64,000 bases of DNA. Source: Actinotalea lenta (lineage in GTDB: Bacteria; Actinomycetota; Actinomycetes; Actinomycetales; Cellulomonadaceae). This document shows positions 1 through 7,166 of this stretch, in pieces. Below the pieces are notes generated by a model. The model saw nothing but the letters and a program-made list of their open reading frames with translations, did not search any database and was not told the origin of the DNA. The stretch is taken from contig NZ_JAUQYP010000001.1 of assembly GCF_030586465.1 (NCBI RefSeq), positions 62,001 through 126,000 on the forward strand. Direction: 5' to 3'. Within the stretch, counting starts at the first letter, position 1, and each line of letters opens with the position of its first letter. Both the position numbers and the translations under genes were made by a program.

Positions 1-353
1 GCACCGCTGATCGCCTTGGTCACGTAGCCGCGCGCGCCGGCTCGGATCACCGCCACCACGTCCTCAGCGGCGTCCGAGACCGACAGGGCGAGGAACCGGA
101 CCTCGCCGGCCAGGTCCGCGCACCGCCGCAGCACCTCGGCGCCGCCGCCACCATCCCCACCGGGCAGGTGGACGTCGAGGAGCACGACCGGCGGTCGCAG
201 CTCGTGCACGACTGCGACGGCCGCGTCCACGGAGTCGGCCTCGCCGATCACCGCCACACCGTCGTCGAGCGAGGCCTTGACCCCGGTCCGGAACATCAGG
301 TGGTCGTCCACCAGCACCACGTCGATCGGACGCCGGCCGGCCGGCTCGCTCAT
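1..353 (-). CDS. LuxR/NarL-type response regulator, N-terminal part (runs off the window)
   Basis: The 117 residues in the window form a receiver domain. An acidic pair D16-D17 lies in VLVDDH, the phospho-acceptor is D60 in VVLLDVHLP, and the conserved lysine is in GYVTK. The DNA-binding domain lies beyond base 1. The ATG at 351-353 overlaps the stop of the sensor kinase in an ATGA junction, so the two are translationally coupled and this is very probably its cognate regulator. A glycine-rich insert (GGDGGGG) follows the phospho-acceptor loop, which is slightly unusual. Family knowledge: kinases with the HLHD box pair with NarL-type regulators that have a LuxR helix-turn-helix. The likely target is the divergent promoter at about 1.6 kb, which is inference. 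Confidence 0.85.
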   Translation of the reverse strand, partial: MSEPAGRRPIDVVLVDDHLMFRTGVKASLDDGVAVIGEADSVDAAVAVVHELRPPVVLLDVHLPGGDGGGGAEVLRRCADLAGEVRFLALSVSDAAEDVVAVIRAGARGYVTKAISG

Positions 354-1585
354 CGCCCGCTTCCTTCCTGTGCCTCCACGGGCAGCCGCAGGGCCACCTC
401 GGTCCCCTCGCTGCGCGAGCGCACCCTCGCGCTCCCGCCCAGCCGGCGCATCCGGCCGACGATCGACTCTCGCACGCCGAACCGGTCCTCGGGGACCGCA
501 TCCGGGTCGAACCCGTCGCCGCGGTCCTTGACGAACACCTCCACGGTGTCCGGGCCGATCTCCAGGTACACCGACACCGGCGGACGCCCGTGCCGCACCG
601 CGTTCGTGAGCGCCTCGCGGGTGGCACGGAGCAGGCCCGCGGTGCGCTCGCACGGGACGCGGTCGCCCACCACGACCACCTCGACGGGCACCCCGTGCTG
701 GTCCTCCACCTCGGCGACCACCGCACGCAGGTCCGCCGCGACCGACGTGCCCGGCGTGACCCGGTCGTCGTACAGCCATGTGCGCAGCTCGCGCTCCTGG
801 GCTCGGGCCAGGCGTGCGACCTCCTCGGAGTCCGACGCCCTGGACCGGATCAGCGCAAGCGTCTGCAGTACGGAGTCGTGCAGGTGCGCGGCGATGTCCG
901 CGCGCTCCGAGGCGCGGGCGCGGGCCAGGCGCTCGTCGGAGAGCTCGCGGACCAGGCGCAGCCACCACGGGGCGAGCACCAGCGCCGCGCCCATGAGCAC
1001 CGCGAGCGCGGCCAGGCCCGAGCGCACCAGGTCCTCCATCGGCGCCTCCCGCCCGACCAGCAGGAACACGCCCGAGGTGGCGAGCGCCGTACCGCCCAGC
1101 AGGCGCAGCACGCTGACCGGCGTCCCCCCGCCCCACGTCCCCGGCTCGCGGTGCACGCCGTCGAGCTGGCTCCAGCCCAGCGCGGTGCCACCCAGCAGGA
1201 TGAGCGCGGGCAGCACCCACGAGCCACCGACGTCCACCCCGTTTCGGATCGCCACGAGCACCCCGGCCGCGGTGAGCAGCAGGACGCCGAGGGCGATCTC
1301 CGCGACGGGCAGCCGCCTGCCCGGCTCGCGCAGCCGAGGGGCCAGTCGCACCGACGCGGCCGGCCGCAGCTCCTCCGCCGCTGCGAGCGGGTCGCCCGAC
1401 GGCACGGTGACCCACCAGAACACGTAGAGCACGACGCCCGCCCCCCCGAGCGCGACGAGGAGCACGAGCGCCACACGCACGGTCGCCACGGGCAGCCCGA
1501 GGTGCGCGGCGAGCCCGGCGGCGACGCCGCCGAGCACCCGGCCGCGCTCGGGCCGTCGCAACGGCAGCCGGGCCCTGGTCTCCAC
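350..1585 (-). CDS. PspC-domain sensor histidine kinase
   Basis: 411 residues from a GTG start. Residues 10-62 are a PspC domain (RVLGGVAAGLAAHLGL followed by a hydrophobic helix). About four more hydrophobic segments follow near 94-113, 123-138, 158-177 and 188-207. The kinase core has an HLHDSVLQTL box (phospho-acceptor H236), an N-box REALTNAVRHG (N328) and an ATP-binding DRGDGFDP motif near 354-361. This is the HPK7/NarL-type layout. It probably senses membrane or envelope stress through the PspC and membrane region and phosphorylates the overlapping regulator. The gene diverges from another PspC protein at 1724, which suggests that one envelope-stress response controls both sides. The exact signal cannot be read from the sequence. 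Confidence 0.88.
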   Translation of the reverse strand: METRARLPLRRPERGRVLGGVAAGLAAHLGLPVATVRVALVLLVALGGAGVVLYVFWWVTVPSGDPLAAAEELRPAASVRLAPRLREPGRRLPVAEIALGVLLLTAAGVLVAIRNGVDVGGSWVLPALILLGGTALGWSQLDGVHREPGTWGGGTPVSVLRLLGGTALATSGVFLLVGREAPMEDLVRSGLAALAVLMGAALVLAPWWLRLVRELSDERLARARASERADIAAHLHDSVLQTLALIRSRASDSEEVARLARAQERELRTWLYDDRVTPGTSVAADLRAVVAEVEDQHGVPVEVVVVGDRVPCERTAGLLRATREALTNAVRHGRPPVSVYLEIGPDTVEVFVKDRGDGFDPDAVPEDRFGVRESIVGRMRRLGGSARVRSRSEGTEVALRLPVEAQEGSGR

Positions 1586-1623
1586 GGGAGCATCGTCACA
1601 CGTACGCGGGCGTCGCAGGCGGG

Positions 1624-1697
1624 CTCAGGGGGTGGATCCGGGCAAGGTTCAGGGGTGCGGGGCCCGAGTTCAGGGTCGGCTCAGGGATGGGCCCTGA
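1624..1697. promoter_or_regulatory. TCAGGG half-site cluster in divergent PspC promoter
   Basis: TCAGGG occurs in direct orientation starting at 1625, 1649, 1670 and 1681, and inverted (CCCTGA) at 1692-1697. The last two copies form TCAGGG-N5-CCCTGA. Spacings of 21 and 11 bases put copies on the same DNA face. The cluster lies between the divergent kinase and PspC/LiaF-like genes, as expected of a LuxR-type response-regulator operator array. Confidence 0.55.
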
Positions 1698-1723
1698 TGT
1701 GCGCGGCAGGACGGCGGACGAGC

Positions 1724-3370
1724 ATGGCGGTCATGACGCAGATGCCGTACGACCCGCCTCCCCCGCCGCCGCAGGCTCCCCGGCGGGGCATGGACGCCTT
1801 CTTCGACTCGATCCGCGGCGTCGGGATCCGACGCTCGACCGAGCGGTGGATCGGCGGCGTCGCGGGCGGTGTGGCGCGACGGCTGGACGTCGACCCGCTC
1901 GTCGTCCGCGGCGTCCTGGCCGCCTCGGTGCTGCTGGGCGGGCTCGGCCTGGTGCTCTACGGCATCGCCTGGCTGCTGCTCCCGGAGGAGTCCGACGGGC
2001 GCATCCACGCCCAGCAGATGCTGCGCGGCGACGTCGACGTGGCCGTGCTGGGCGCGGGCGCCGCGATCCTCGCGGGGCTGTCCGTCCCCGAGATGTGGCT
2101 GCCGTGGTTCGCCCAGGGGTTCGCCGGTTGGTGGCGCGGTCTGACGTGGCTCGCCCTCCTCGGGCTGGTCGTCGTGGTCATCGTGACCGCGTCCCGCGGA
2201 CGCCGGAACGCACCGCGCTGGCAACCCCCTCCGCCTGCCTGGCAGCAGACCCCGCCCGGCCCGGCCGGCTGGCAGCAGCCGCACGGGCAGCAGACCCCGC
2301 CCGGCCCGGCCGGCTGGCAGCAGCCGCGCGGGCAGCAGACCCCGCCCGGCCCGGCCGGCTGGCAGCAGACCCCGTGGAGCGCAGGCGCGCCCGCGGCCCA
2401 CCCGACAGGAGAACCGATGAGCACCACCAGCGAGCCCTTCGCCGGTGACCGCGGGGCGGTCACCGAGAACGTCCCCGCGGACCCCGGTCCGGCGGACGAG
2501 CTCCCGGCCCAGGAGGCCGAGCCGACCGCGCCGACGACCCCCGGCACACCCCCGCCCCCCGTGTGGAGCAGCCAGGGTTGGAGTGCTCAGAGCTCTGGTG
2601 CACCGGCACCCGCGGGACCCGGCTGGCCCGGGGGCCCGGGCACGCCCGGCGGACCCGGCTGGGGCACGCCCGGCCCACAGCCGTCCGGCGGCGGGTGGCC
2701 CGTCACCCGCACCCGCGAGCGCGGGCCCGGCGGCGCCGTCCTGGGCGTCGTCGGCGCGGTGACCCTGCTCACGCTCGCGGGCCTGCTGTACGCCGAGCGG
2801 ATCGGGGCCTTCGACGGTCCGGTGGCGCTGACCACGCTCACCGTGGGGCTGGTGCTGCTCGGCGTGGCGATCGTGATCAGCGGCGTACGTGGCCGACGCG
2901 CCGGCGGCGTGACCGCCCTGGCGATCATCGGGCTGCTGGTGGCGGTGCCGCTCGCGGGCACGGCCCGGTGGGACGGCGACCTGCACTGGGTGGGCGACGT
3001 CCAGGTCGGTCAGGTGACGCACACCCCGACCACGGTCAGCGCGGCAGAGGGCGGTTTCCGGCTCGGGGCCGGCCAGGCGACGGTCGACCTCACCCAGGTC
3101 CCGCTCAGCTCGACGACGACCGTGGACGTGCCGATCCGGATGGGGGCCGGGAACCTCGTGGTGATCCTGCCCGCGCACGCAGCCGTGACGGCGCACGTGG
3201 AGATGGGGGCCGGGAACGTGACCTGGGTCGACGGCTCCAGCCGCTCGGGCGCCGGGGGCAACACCCACGAGCTGGAGACCAGCGCGGCAGCGGCCGGCCG
3301 GCACGTCGAGCTCGCGCTGGACGTGCGGACCGGGCTGGGCGACGTGACCTTCGAGGAGGAGAACCGATGA
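1724..3370 (+). CDS. PspC domain protein with LiaF-like C-terminus
   Basis: About 548 residues. A proline-rich start is followed by a PspC domain (RWIGGVAGGVARRLDVDPLVVRGVLAASVLLGGLG) with a membrane helix. Another membrane helix (LTWLALLGLVVVVIV) follows, then a long proline/glutamine linker holding three 15-residue repeats, then several membrane helices. The C-terminal beta-rich region contains RMGAGNLVVILP and EMGAGNVTW, which resemble the LiaF/cell-wall-active-antibiotic-response fold. It is probably a membrane sensor or effector of envelope stress. ATG 1724 is chosen because GGCGG lies six bases upstream; ATG 1733 is possible. The stop overlaps the next ATG (ATGA). The divergent PspC kinase and regulator suggest co-regulation. 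Confidence 0.82.
   Translation: MAVMTQMPYDPPPPPPQAPRRGMDAFFDSIRGVGIRRSTERWIGGVAGGVARRLDVDPLVVRGVLAASVLLGGLGLVLYGIAWLLLPEESDGRIHAQQMLRGDVDVAVLGAGAAILAGLSVPEMWLPWFAQGFAGWWRGLTWLALLGLVVVVIVTASRGRRNAPRWQPPPPAWQQTPPGPAGWQQPHGQQTPPGPAGWQQPRGQQTPPGPAGWQQTPWSAGAPAAHPTGEPMSTTSEPFAGDRGAVTENVPADPGPADELPAQEAEPTAPTTPGTPPPPVWSSQGWSAQSSGAPAPAGPGWPGGPGTPGGPGWGTPGPQPSGGGWPVTRTRERGPGGAVLGVVGAVTLLTLAGLLYAERIGAFDGPVALTTLTVGLVLLGVAIVISGVRGRRAGGVTALAIIGLLVAVPLAGTARWDGDLHWVGDVQVGQVTHTPTTVSAAEGGFRLGAGQATVDLTQVPLSSTTTVDVPIRMGAGNLVVILPAHAAVTAHVEMGAGNVTWVDGSSRSGAGGNTHELETSAAAAGRHVELALDVRTGLGDVTFEEENR
2243..2377 (+). repeat. Three 45-bp tandem repeats inside the PspC/LiaF-like gene
   Basis: Three consecutive 15-codon units encode QQTPPGPAGWQQP followed by HG, RG or (last copy) a diverged TPW ending. 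The nucleotide copies are almost identical, so the copy number is likely to vary between strains. The units form a flexible proline-rich linker between the PspC part and the C-terminal membrane part. Confidence 0.9.
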
Positions 3371-3636
3371 GCGAGCAGCCTGCCGAGCGCCCCGAGGAGC
3401 GCCCGGCCACGACGACGGCCCCGATGACGACCCCGCGGGGCCCGGCCGAGAACCGCGGCATCCGGGTCGGCACGGTCGTGTGGGGCCTGGTGGTCATCGC
3501 CGTGGCCCTGGGCCTGCTGGCGATCGGCAACGGGTTGGTGTTCGACGTCCAGCTGGCCGTGATCCTGCTGGTCGCGGGCGCGGGCCTCGCGGTGCTGGTC
3601 GGCTCGTTGCTGGGCGCGAGGCGCCGGGCGAGCTGA
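3367..3636 (+). CDS. Small two-helix membrane protein
   Basis: 89 residues. A hydrophilic Thr/Pro/Glu-rich N-terminus of about 30 residues is followed by two membrane helices (VVWGLVVIAVALGLLAI and VQLAVILLVAGAGLAVLVGSLL) and a basic tail GARRRAS. The start ATG overlaps the stop of the PspC/LiaF-like gene, so the two are coupled and probably act together in the membrane. Small proteins of this shape are common next to PspC genes in actinobacteria, but I cannot assign a biochemical role. A strong bidirectional hairpin follows 35 bases downstream. Confidence 0.8.
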   Translation: MSEQPAERPEERPATTTAPMTTPRGPAENRGIRVGTVVWGLVVIAVALGLLAIGNGLVFDVQLAVILLVAGAGLAVLVGSLLGARRRAS

Positions 3637-3671
3637 CGGTCGGCCGGGAGGAGGGCCCGGCCGACGACGAC

Positions 3672-3705
3672 AAGGGCGGCCTCCCCGATCGGGGAGGCCG
3701 CCCTT
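3672..3705. terminator. Bidirectional hairpin terminator
   Basis: A 15-bp perfect stem, 3672-3686 pairing with 3691-3705 around a GATC loop, lies between two convergent genes. The left arm starts AAGGGCGG and the right arm ends CCGCCCTT, so a short T or A run sits at either end. It probably stops transcription from both sides. Confidence 0.85.
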
Positions 3706-3731
3706 CGTCCTGGCAGTCTGTCGACTGTGGG

Positions 3732-4178
3732 TCAGACCGTCGCGGCCGTGGCGGTCGCGGCGACCCGGGTGCCGGCCAGGGCGGTGATCGCCCAGCCGAA
3801 CAGGATGGTCAGCACGCCCATGCCCATGGCGAACGCGGCGACACCGAAGGCGACGACCGAGGTGAACAGCGAGGCACGCAGGAAGTCACCGTTCATCGCG
3901 GTGGCCCGCTTCGGGTCCTCGCGGTCGAGCTGCGCGTAGGTCTTGCCACCGGTGGCCTTCAGCACGTGGTGCTTGATCGCCTCGGCCTGGTAGTACGCGT
4001 CCAGCGGGCCGTTGACCTCCTTGTTCCCGAAGGCGGGAGCGTCGGCGGACACCGTGATGTGCTCCTCCTTCAGCTGGCTGGACACCAGGCCCCAGGTGAC
4101 CCCACCGGCGATGATCATGAGCAGGCCGGCGACCATGGCCACGATCCCGGCGATCTTGACGCCCTTGGCGTTGAACAT
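3732..4178 (-). CDS. Membrane protein, 'LigA-like' actinobacterial family of unknown function
   Basis: 148 residues. An N-terminal membrane helix (VKIAGIVAMVAGLLMIIAGGVTWGLV) and a C-terminal pair of helices (LFTSVVAFGVAAFAMGMGVLTILFGWAI) flank an extracytoplasmic stretch of about 60 residues. Homologues in actinobacteria are often labelled aromatic ring-opening dioxygenase LigA, but no dioxygenase motif is visible, and I consider that name an annotation artefact. The ATG at 4178 is preceded by AAGGGA at suitable distance. A 12-bp inverted repeat lies about 100 bases upstream and may be its operator. It is convergent with the PspC gene cluster across a strong terminator. Confidence 0.7.
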   Translation of the reverse strand: MFNAKGVKIAGIVAMVAGLLMIIAGGVTWGLVSSQLKEEHITVSADAPAFGNKEVNGPLDAYYQAEAIKHHVLKATGGKTYAQLDREDPKRATAMNGDFLRASLFTSVVAFGVAAFAMGMGVLTILFGWAITALAGTRVAATATAATV

Positions 4179-4275
4179 GTGAGTGATCCCTTCCCATACG
4201 TTCGGGCTTCGGGCCCGAGAGCCGCTTGTCACGGCGTCTGCCAAGAGAATCGCGGATCGCGAAGGTCGATTTGTA

Positions 4276-4317
4276 GGTCCAATGTCCGGGGGACATTGGA
4301 CCCGGGACATCAGACCC
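4276..4317. promoter_or_regulatory. Inverted and direct GGACATNNGACC repeats (possible operator)
   Basis: GGTCCAATGTCC (4276-4287) and GGACATTGGACC (4291-4302) form a perfect 12-bp inverted repeat around GGG. A third direct copy, GGACATCAGACCC, starts at 4305. The array is 98-139 bases upstream of the small membrane protein gene. Three related half-sites argue for a protein-binding site rather than a terminator. No partner regulator is evident. Confidence 0.5.
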
Positions 4318-4401
4318 AGGTCATGGGACGACTTTCTTCCGAGGGGTGAGACCGGCGGGTCGCCGGCCAGGACGACCGCGACATCCCGGGGCAACGACTC
4401 C

Positions 4402-5520
4402 TCAGCGGTCGACCAAGGTCCTGGCGCGCGCGTACTCGACCAGTGCCCGGTCCAGGACCAGGTCCCAGGTGAAGGGCGGCCGGGACGCACGCGCCGCGCC
4501 CTGCAGCCGGGCCAGCAGGCCGGGGTCGCGCACCAGCCGGACCAGGGCGCGCGCCATCCCGGCATCGTCGTCCACCAGCAGCCCGTCCTGGCCGTCGGTG
4601 ACGAACTCCGCCACCCCGGTCCCCCGGTGGGCCACCACGACGAGGCCTGCGGACCGCGCCTCGAGGGCGGCGATCCCGAACGCCTCGAGCACGGCCGGCG
4701 CGAGGAACACGTGCGCACCCCGGTAGGCGTCCCGGAGCGTCTCTCGGGGAACCCCGCCGCGCAGGGTGACGACGCCGTCCAGACCGCGGCGGTGCACCGA
4801 ACGCGCCATGCGTTCCCGCACCGGGCCGTCGCCGAACACGTCCACCACGAGCGACCCGGGCTCGAGCTGGGTCATGACGTCCTCGAGCACCGCGACGAGG
4901 GCGGGCCCACGCTTGCGCGGGGCGAGCCGCATCGTCGCCACCGCGCGCAGCGGGCCGGACCCCGGCTCGGCATCCGGGGCCCACCTCGCCACGTCCATCC
5001 CGTTCGGGATCACGTGGACCTCGGACCCGAACACCTGGGCCACCCGCTCGGCGGCAGCGGCGCTCACGGCGGACAGCGCCACCGGGGCGCGCCGCCAGCG
5101 CGTCCGCGCCGCGAGCGCACGCAGTGCCGGCACCGCACCGTCCAGCATGCAGTGCCAGGTGATGGCGGTCGGCACCCCGGCGTCCAGCGCCACCCGTGCC
5201 CCGTCGTACGCGAACGGGGAGACCACGCCGGCGTGCACGTGCACGACGTCCGGCGCGTGAGCGGTGAGCAGGCGGCGCATCTCGGGCACGGCCGCCGGGT
5301 TGACCGGCAGGTCGAACGGGAGCCGGGCACCCAACCGGTGCACGGTCACCCCCTCGTCGTCGGTGACGGCCCCGCCGCGTTCACCGGCCGGCCCGAGGGT
5401 CGCCGTCAGGACGTGCACGTCGTGCCCGGCGCGGACCTGCGCCCTGGCCAGGTCCCGGACCTGGGTCTCGATGCCGCCCGTGCGCGGGGCGTAGCAGTCG
5501 GAGACGTGGACGATGCGCAC
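4402..5520 (-). CDS. Glycosyltransferase family 4 (GT-B fold)
   Basis: 372 residues from a GTG start. The N-terminal acceptor domain begins RIVHVSDCYAPRTGGIETQV, with the usual GGIE glycine loop. The C-terminal nucleotide-sugar domain carries EAFGIAALEARSAGLVVVAHRGTGVAEFV, where the EFGIA-type E and second E hold the sugar nucleotide. It probably transfers a sugar from a nucleotide donor to a lipid, polysaccharide or small molecule in the cytoplasm or at the inner membrane face; the acceptor is unknown. A TAGCCT hexamer lies exactly six bases before the GTG, which suggests a leaderless mRNA. It diverges from the GGDEF gene at 5585 with 64 bases between them. Confidence 0.88.
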   Translation of the reverse strand: MRIVHVSDCYAPRTGGIETQVRDLARAQVRAGHDVHVLTATLGPAGERGGAVTDDEGVTVHRLGARLPFDLPVNPAAVPEMRRLLTAHAPDVVHVHAGVVSPFAYDGARVALDAGVPTAITWHCMLDGAVPALRALAARTRWRRAPVALSAVSAAAAERVAQVFGSEVHVIPNGMDVARWAPDAEPGSGPLRAVATMRLAPRKRGPALVAVLEDVMTQLEPGSLVVDVFGDGPVRERMARSVHRRGLDGVVTLRGGVPRETLRDAYRGAHVFLAPAVLEAFGIAALEARSAGLVVVAHRGTGVAEFVTDGQDGLLVDDDAGMARALVRLVRDPGLLARLQGAARASRPPFTWDLVLDRALVEYARARTLVDR

Positions 5521-5584
5521 CGCCCCAGGCTAATCCCGCCCGCAGGGATGCCGATTCTCCCGTCGAGCGGCGGAGGAGGGCTGC

Positions 5585-7060
5585 GTGGACCCACGCGTGG
5601 TGCACGTCGGTGTCGGGGCGGGCGTCACCGCCCTGGCCCTGGTGTGCGCACTCGGCGGGGCCGTCGGTCAGGGCCTGGCTGTGCTGATCGCGAGCATCGT
5701 GCCGGTGGCGACCTTCACCGCGCAGCGCCGGACGGGCAGGTCCCTGCACTCGGACGCCTGGTCCCTGCTGCTCGGCGGGTTCGTCCTCCTCGTCGTGCAC
5801 AACGCCGTCTCGCTCGCGGCGTACACCGCGAGCGGGGGGCCGTACCGGGGGCTCTGGTACGGCGCGACCCTCGCGCTCGGCTATGCGCTGCTCGCCGCGG
5901 GAGGGTTGGTCGCGACCGCCCCGATGCTGCGCTCGGACCCCGGGGCCGCGATCGACACGGCGATCGTGGCGCTCGCCGCCGCGGGCCTGGTCTGGGTCAC
6001 GTCGCTGGGCCGGGACACCTCCGGCGCGTCGACCGGTTCCCAGGTCCGGCAGGCCGTCGTCCTGGTCCTGGTGTGCGCGATCGTCGGCCTGGTCGCCCGT
6101 GCGGCGACCATGCGGATGGTCTCGTCCTACGCCCTGGGCTACCTGGTGCTCGCGGTGTCGGCGACCCTGCTCGGCACGGTCTCGAGTGCGCTGAGCGAGT
6201 GGGCCGAGCCGCACCAGCGGCCCTGGTGGGTCGCCCTGACCTGGTGCACGGCCAGCCTGGCGGTCGCGGCCGTCGGTGCGCGGCCGGCCAGCGTGCAGGT
6301 GGTCTCTCGGGCGACGCCGGGACGCCTGTCGGCACGTCGGCTGACCTTCCTCGGGGGCGCCCTGGCGCTGTTCCCCGCGATGGCGACCCTGGAGCACCTG
6401 CGCGGTGCACACGGACAGGAGACCGTCGTGAACCTGGCGGCCCTGGTGCTCGTTCCCCTGGTCGTGGCGCGCATCGCCCTGCTGGCCCGGCTGCATGCGG
6501 CAGCCGTGCACCAGCTCACGGTGCTGGCGACCCGGGACGACCTCACCGGCCTGCTCAACCGCCGCGCGCTGTCGGCCCACGTGACCACGGTCCTGGAACG
6601 GGTGGCCGGCAGGACGTCACCGGGTCTGGCCGTGCTCTTCCTGGACCTGGACGACTTCAAGGTGGTCAACGACCGCTACGGGCACCACGTCGGCGACCGC
6701 TTCCTGGCCGAGGTCGCGCGCCGGCTGAGCGCGCAGGTGCGCTCCGCCGACGCCGTGGGCCGGTTCGGTGGTGACGAGTTCGTGCTCGTGCTCGAGGGCG
6801 AGCCGCACGCGGCCCGGTCGGCCGGGCTGGTGGCGGTCGAGCGCGCCCTGGCCCAGCCGATGGACCTCGGCGAGGTCGTGGCGTCCAGCCACGCGTCGGT
6901 CGGCTCGGCGGTCGCGCGGACGGGAGAGCGCACCACCGCCGAGCGCCTGCTCAGCGCCGCGGACGCGTCGATGTACCGCGTCAAGCGCGCCCGGCAGGGC
7001 GCAGACGGCGCAGCCGAGAACGTGGCCGACGCCGACGTGGCCGACGCCCCGTCGGGGTGA
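5585..7060 (+). CDS. Membrane diguanylate cyclase (GGDEF), first of a tandem pair
   Basis: 491 residues. About eight hydrophobic helices fill residues 1-310, forming a membrane sensor region that I cannot match to a named MASE domain. The GGDEF domain follows, starting near DDLTGLLNRRAL, with LDDFKVVND and the catalytic GRFGGDEF near residue 395. RSAD sits five residues before GGDEF and is an intact inhibitory (I) site, so the enzyme is predicted to make c-di-GMP from two GTP and be feedback-inhibited. GTG 5585 is supported by GGAGGAGGG just upstream. It is followed by a paralogue with the same architecture, probably after gene duplication. Confidence 0.9.
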   Translation: MDPRVVHVGVGAGVTALALVCALGGAVGQGLAVLIASIVPVATFTAQRRTGRSLHSDAWSLLLGGFVLLVVHNAVSLAAYTASGGPYRGLWYGATLALGYALLAAGGLVATAPMLRSDPGAAIDTAIVALAAAGLVWVTSLGRDTSGASTGSQVRQAVVLVLVCAIVGLVARAATMRMVSSYALGYLVLAVSATLLGTVSSALSEWAEPHQRPWWVALTWCTASLAVAAVGARPASVQVVSRATPGRLSARRLTFLGGALALFPAMATLEHLRGAHGQETVVNLAALVLVPLVVARIALLARLHAAAVHQLTVLATRDDLTGLLNRRALSAHVTTVLERVAGRTSPGLAVLFLDLDDFKVVNDRYGHHVGDRFLAEVARRLSAQVRSADAVGRFGGDEFVLVLEGEPHAARSAGLVAVERALAQPMDLGEVVASSHASVGSAVARTGERTTAERLLSAADASMYRVKRARQGADGAAENVADADVADAPSG

Positions 7061-7166
7061 ACCGCGACCCGGTCTCCTCACATCACGGCGTCGACGGCCG
7101 ATGCGGACGTCGAGCGCCGAGGCACCCCCGGCCGAGGCGCCCTCGAAGGCACCTCGGAGGCACGTG

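Noticed and set aside
3732-4178. Aromatic ring-opening dioxygenase LigA
   Set aside because: The protein is a small membrane protein without metal-binding or dioxygenase motifs; the label is inherited from poor annotation of relatives.
7101-7166. Upstream ATG for the second GGDEF gene
   Set aside because: No ribosome binding site precedes it, whereas ATG 7167 has GGAGG at six bases. It remains possible as an extension of 22 residues.
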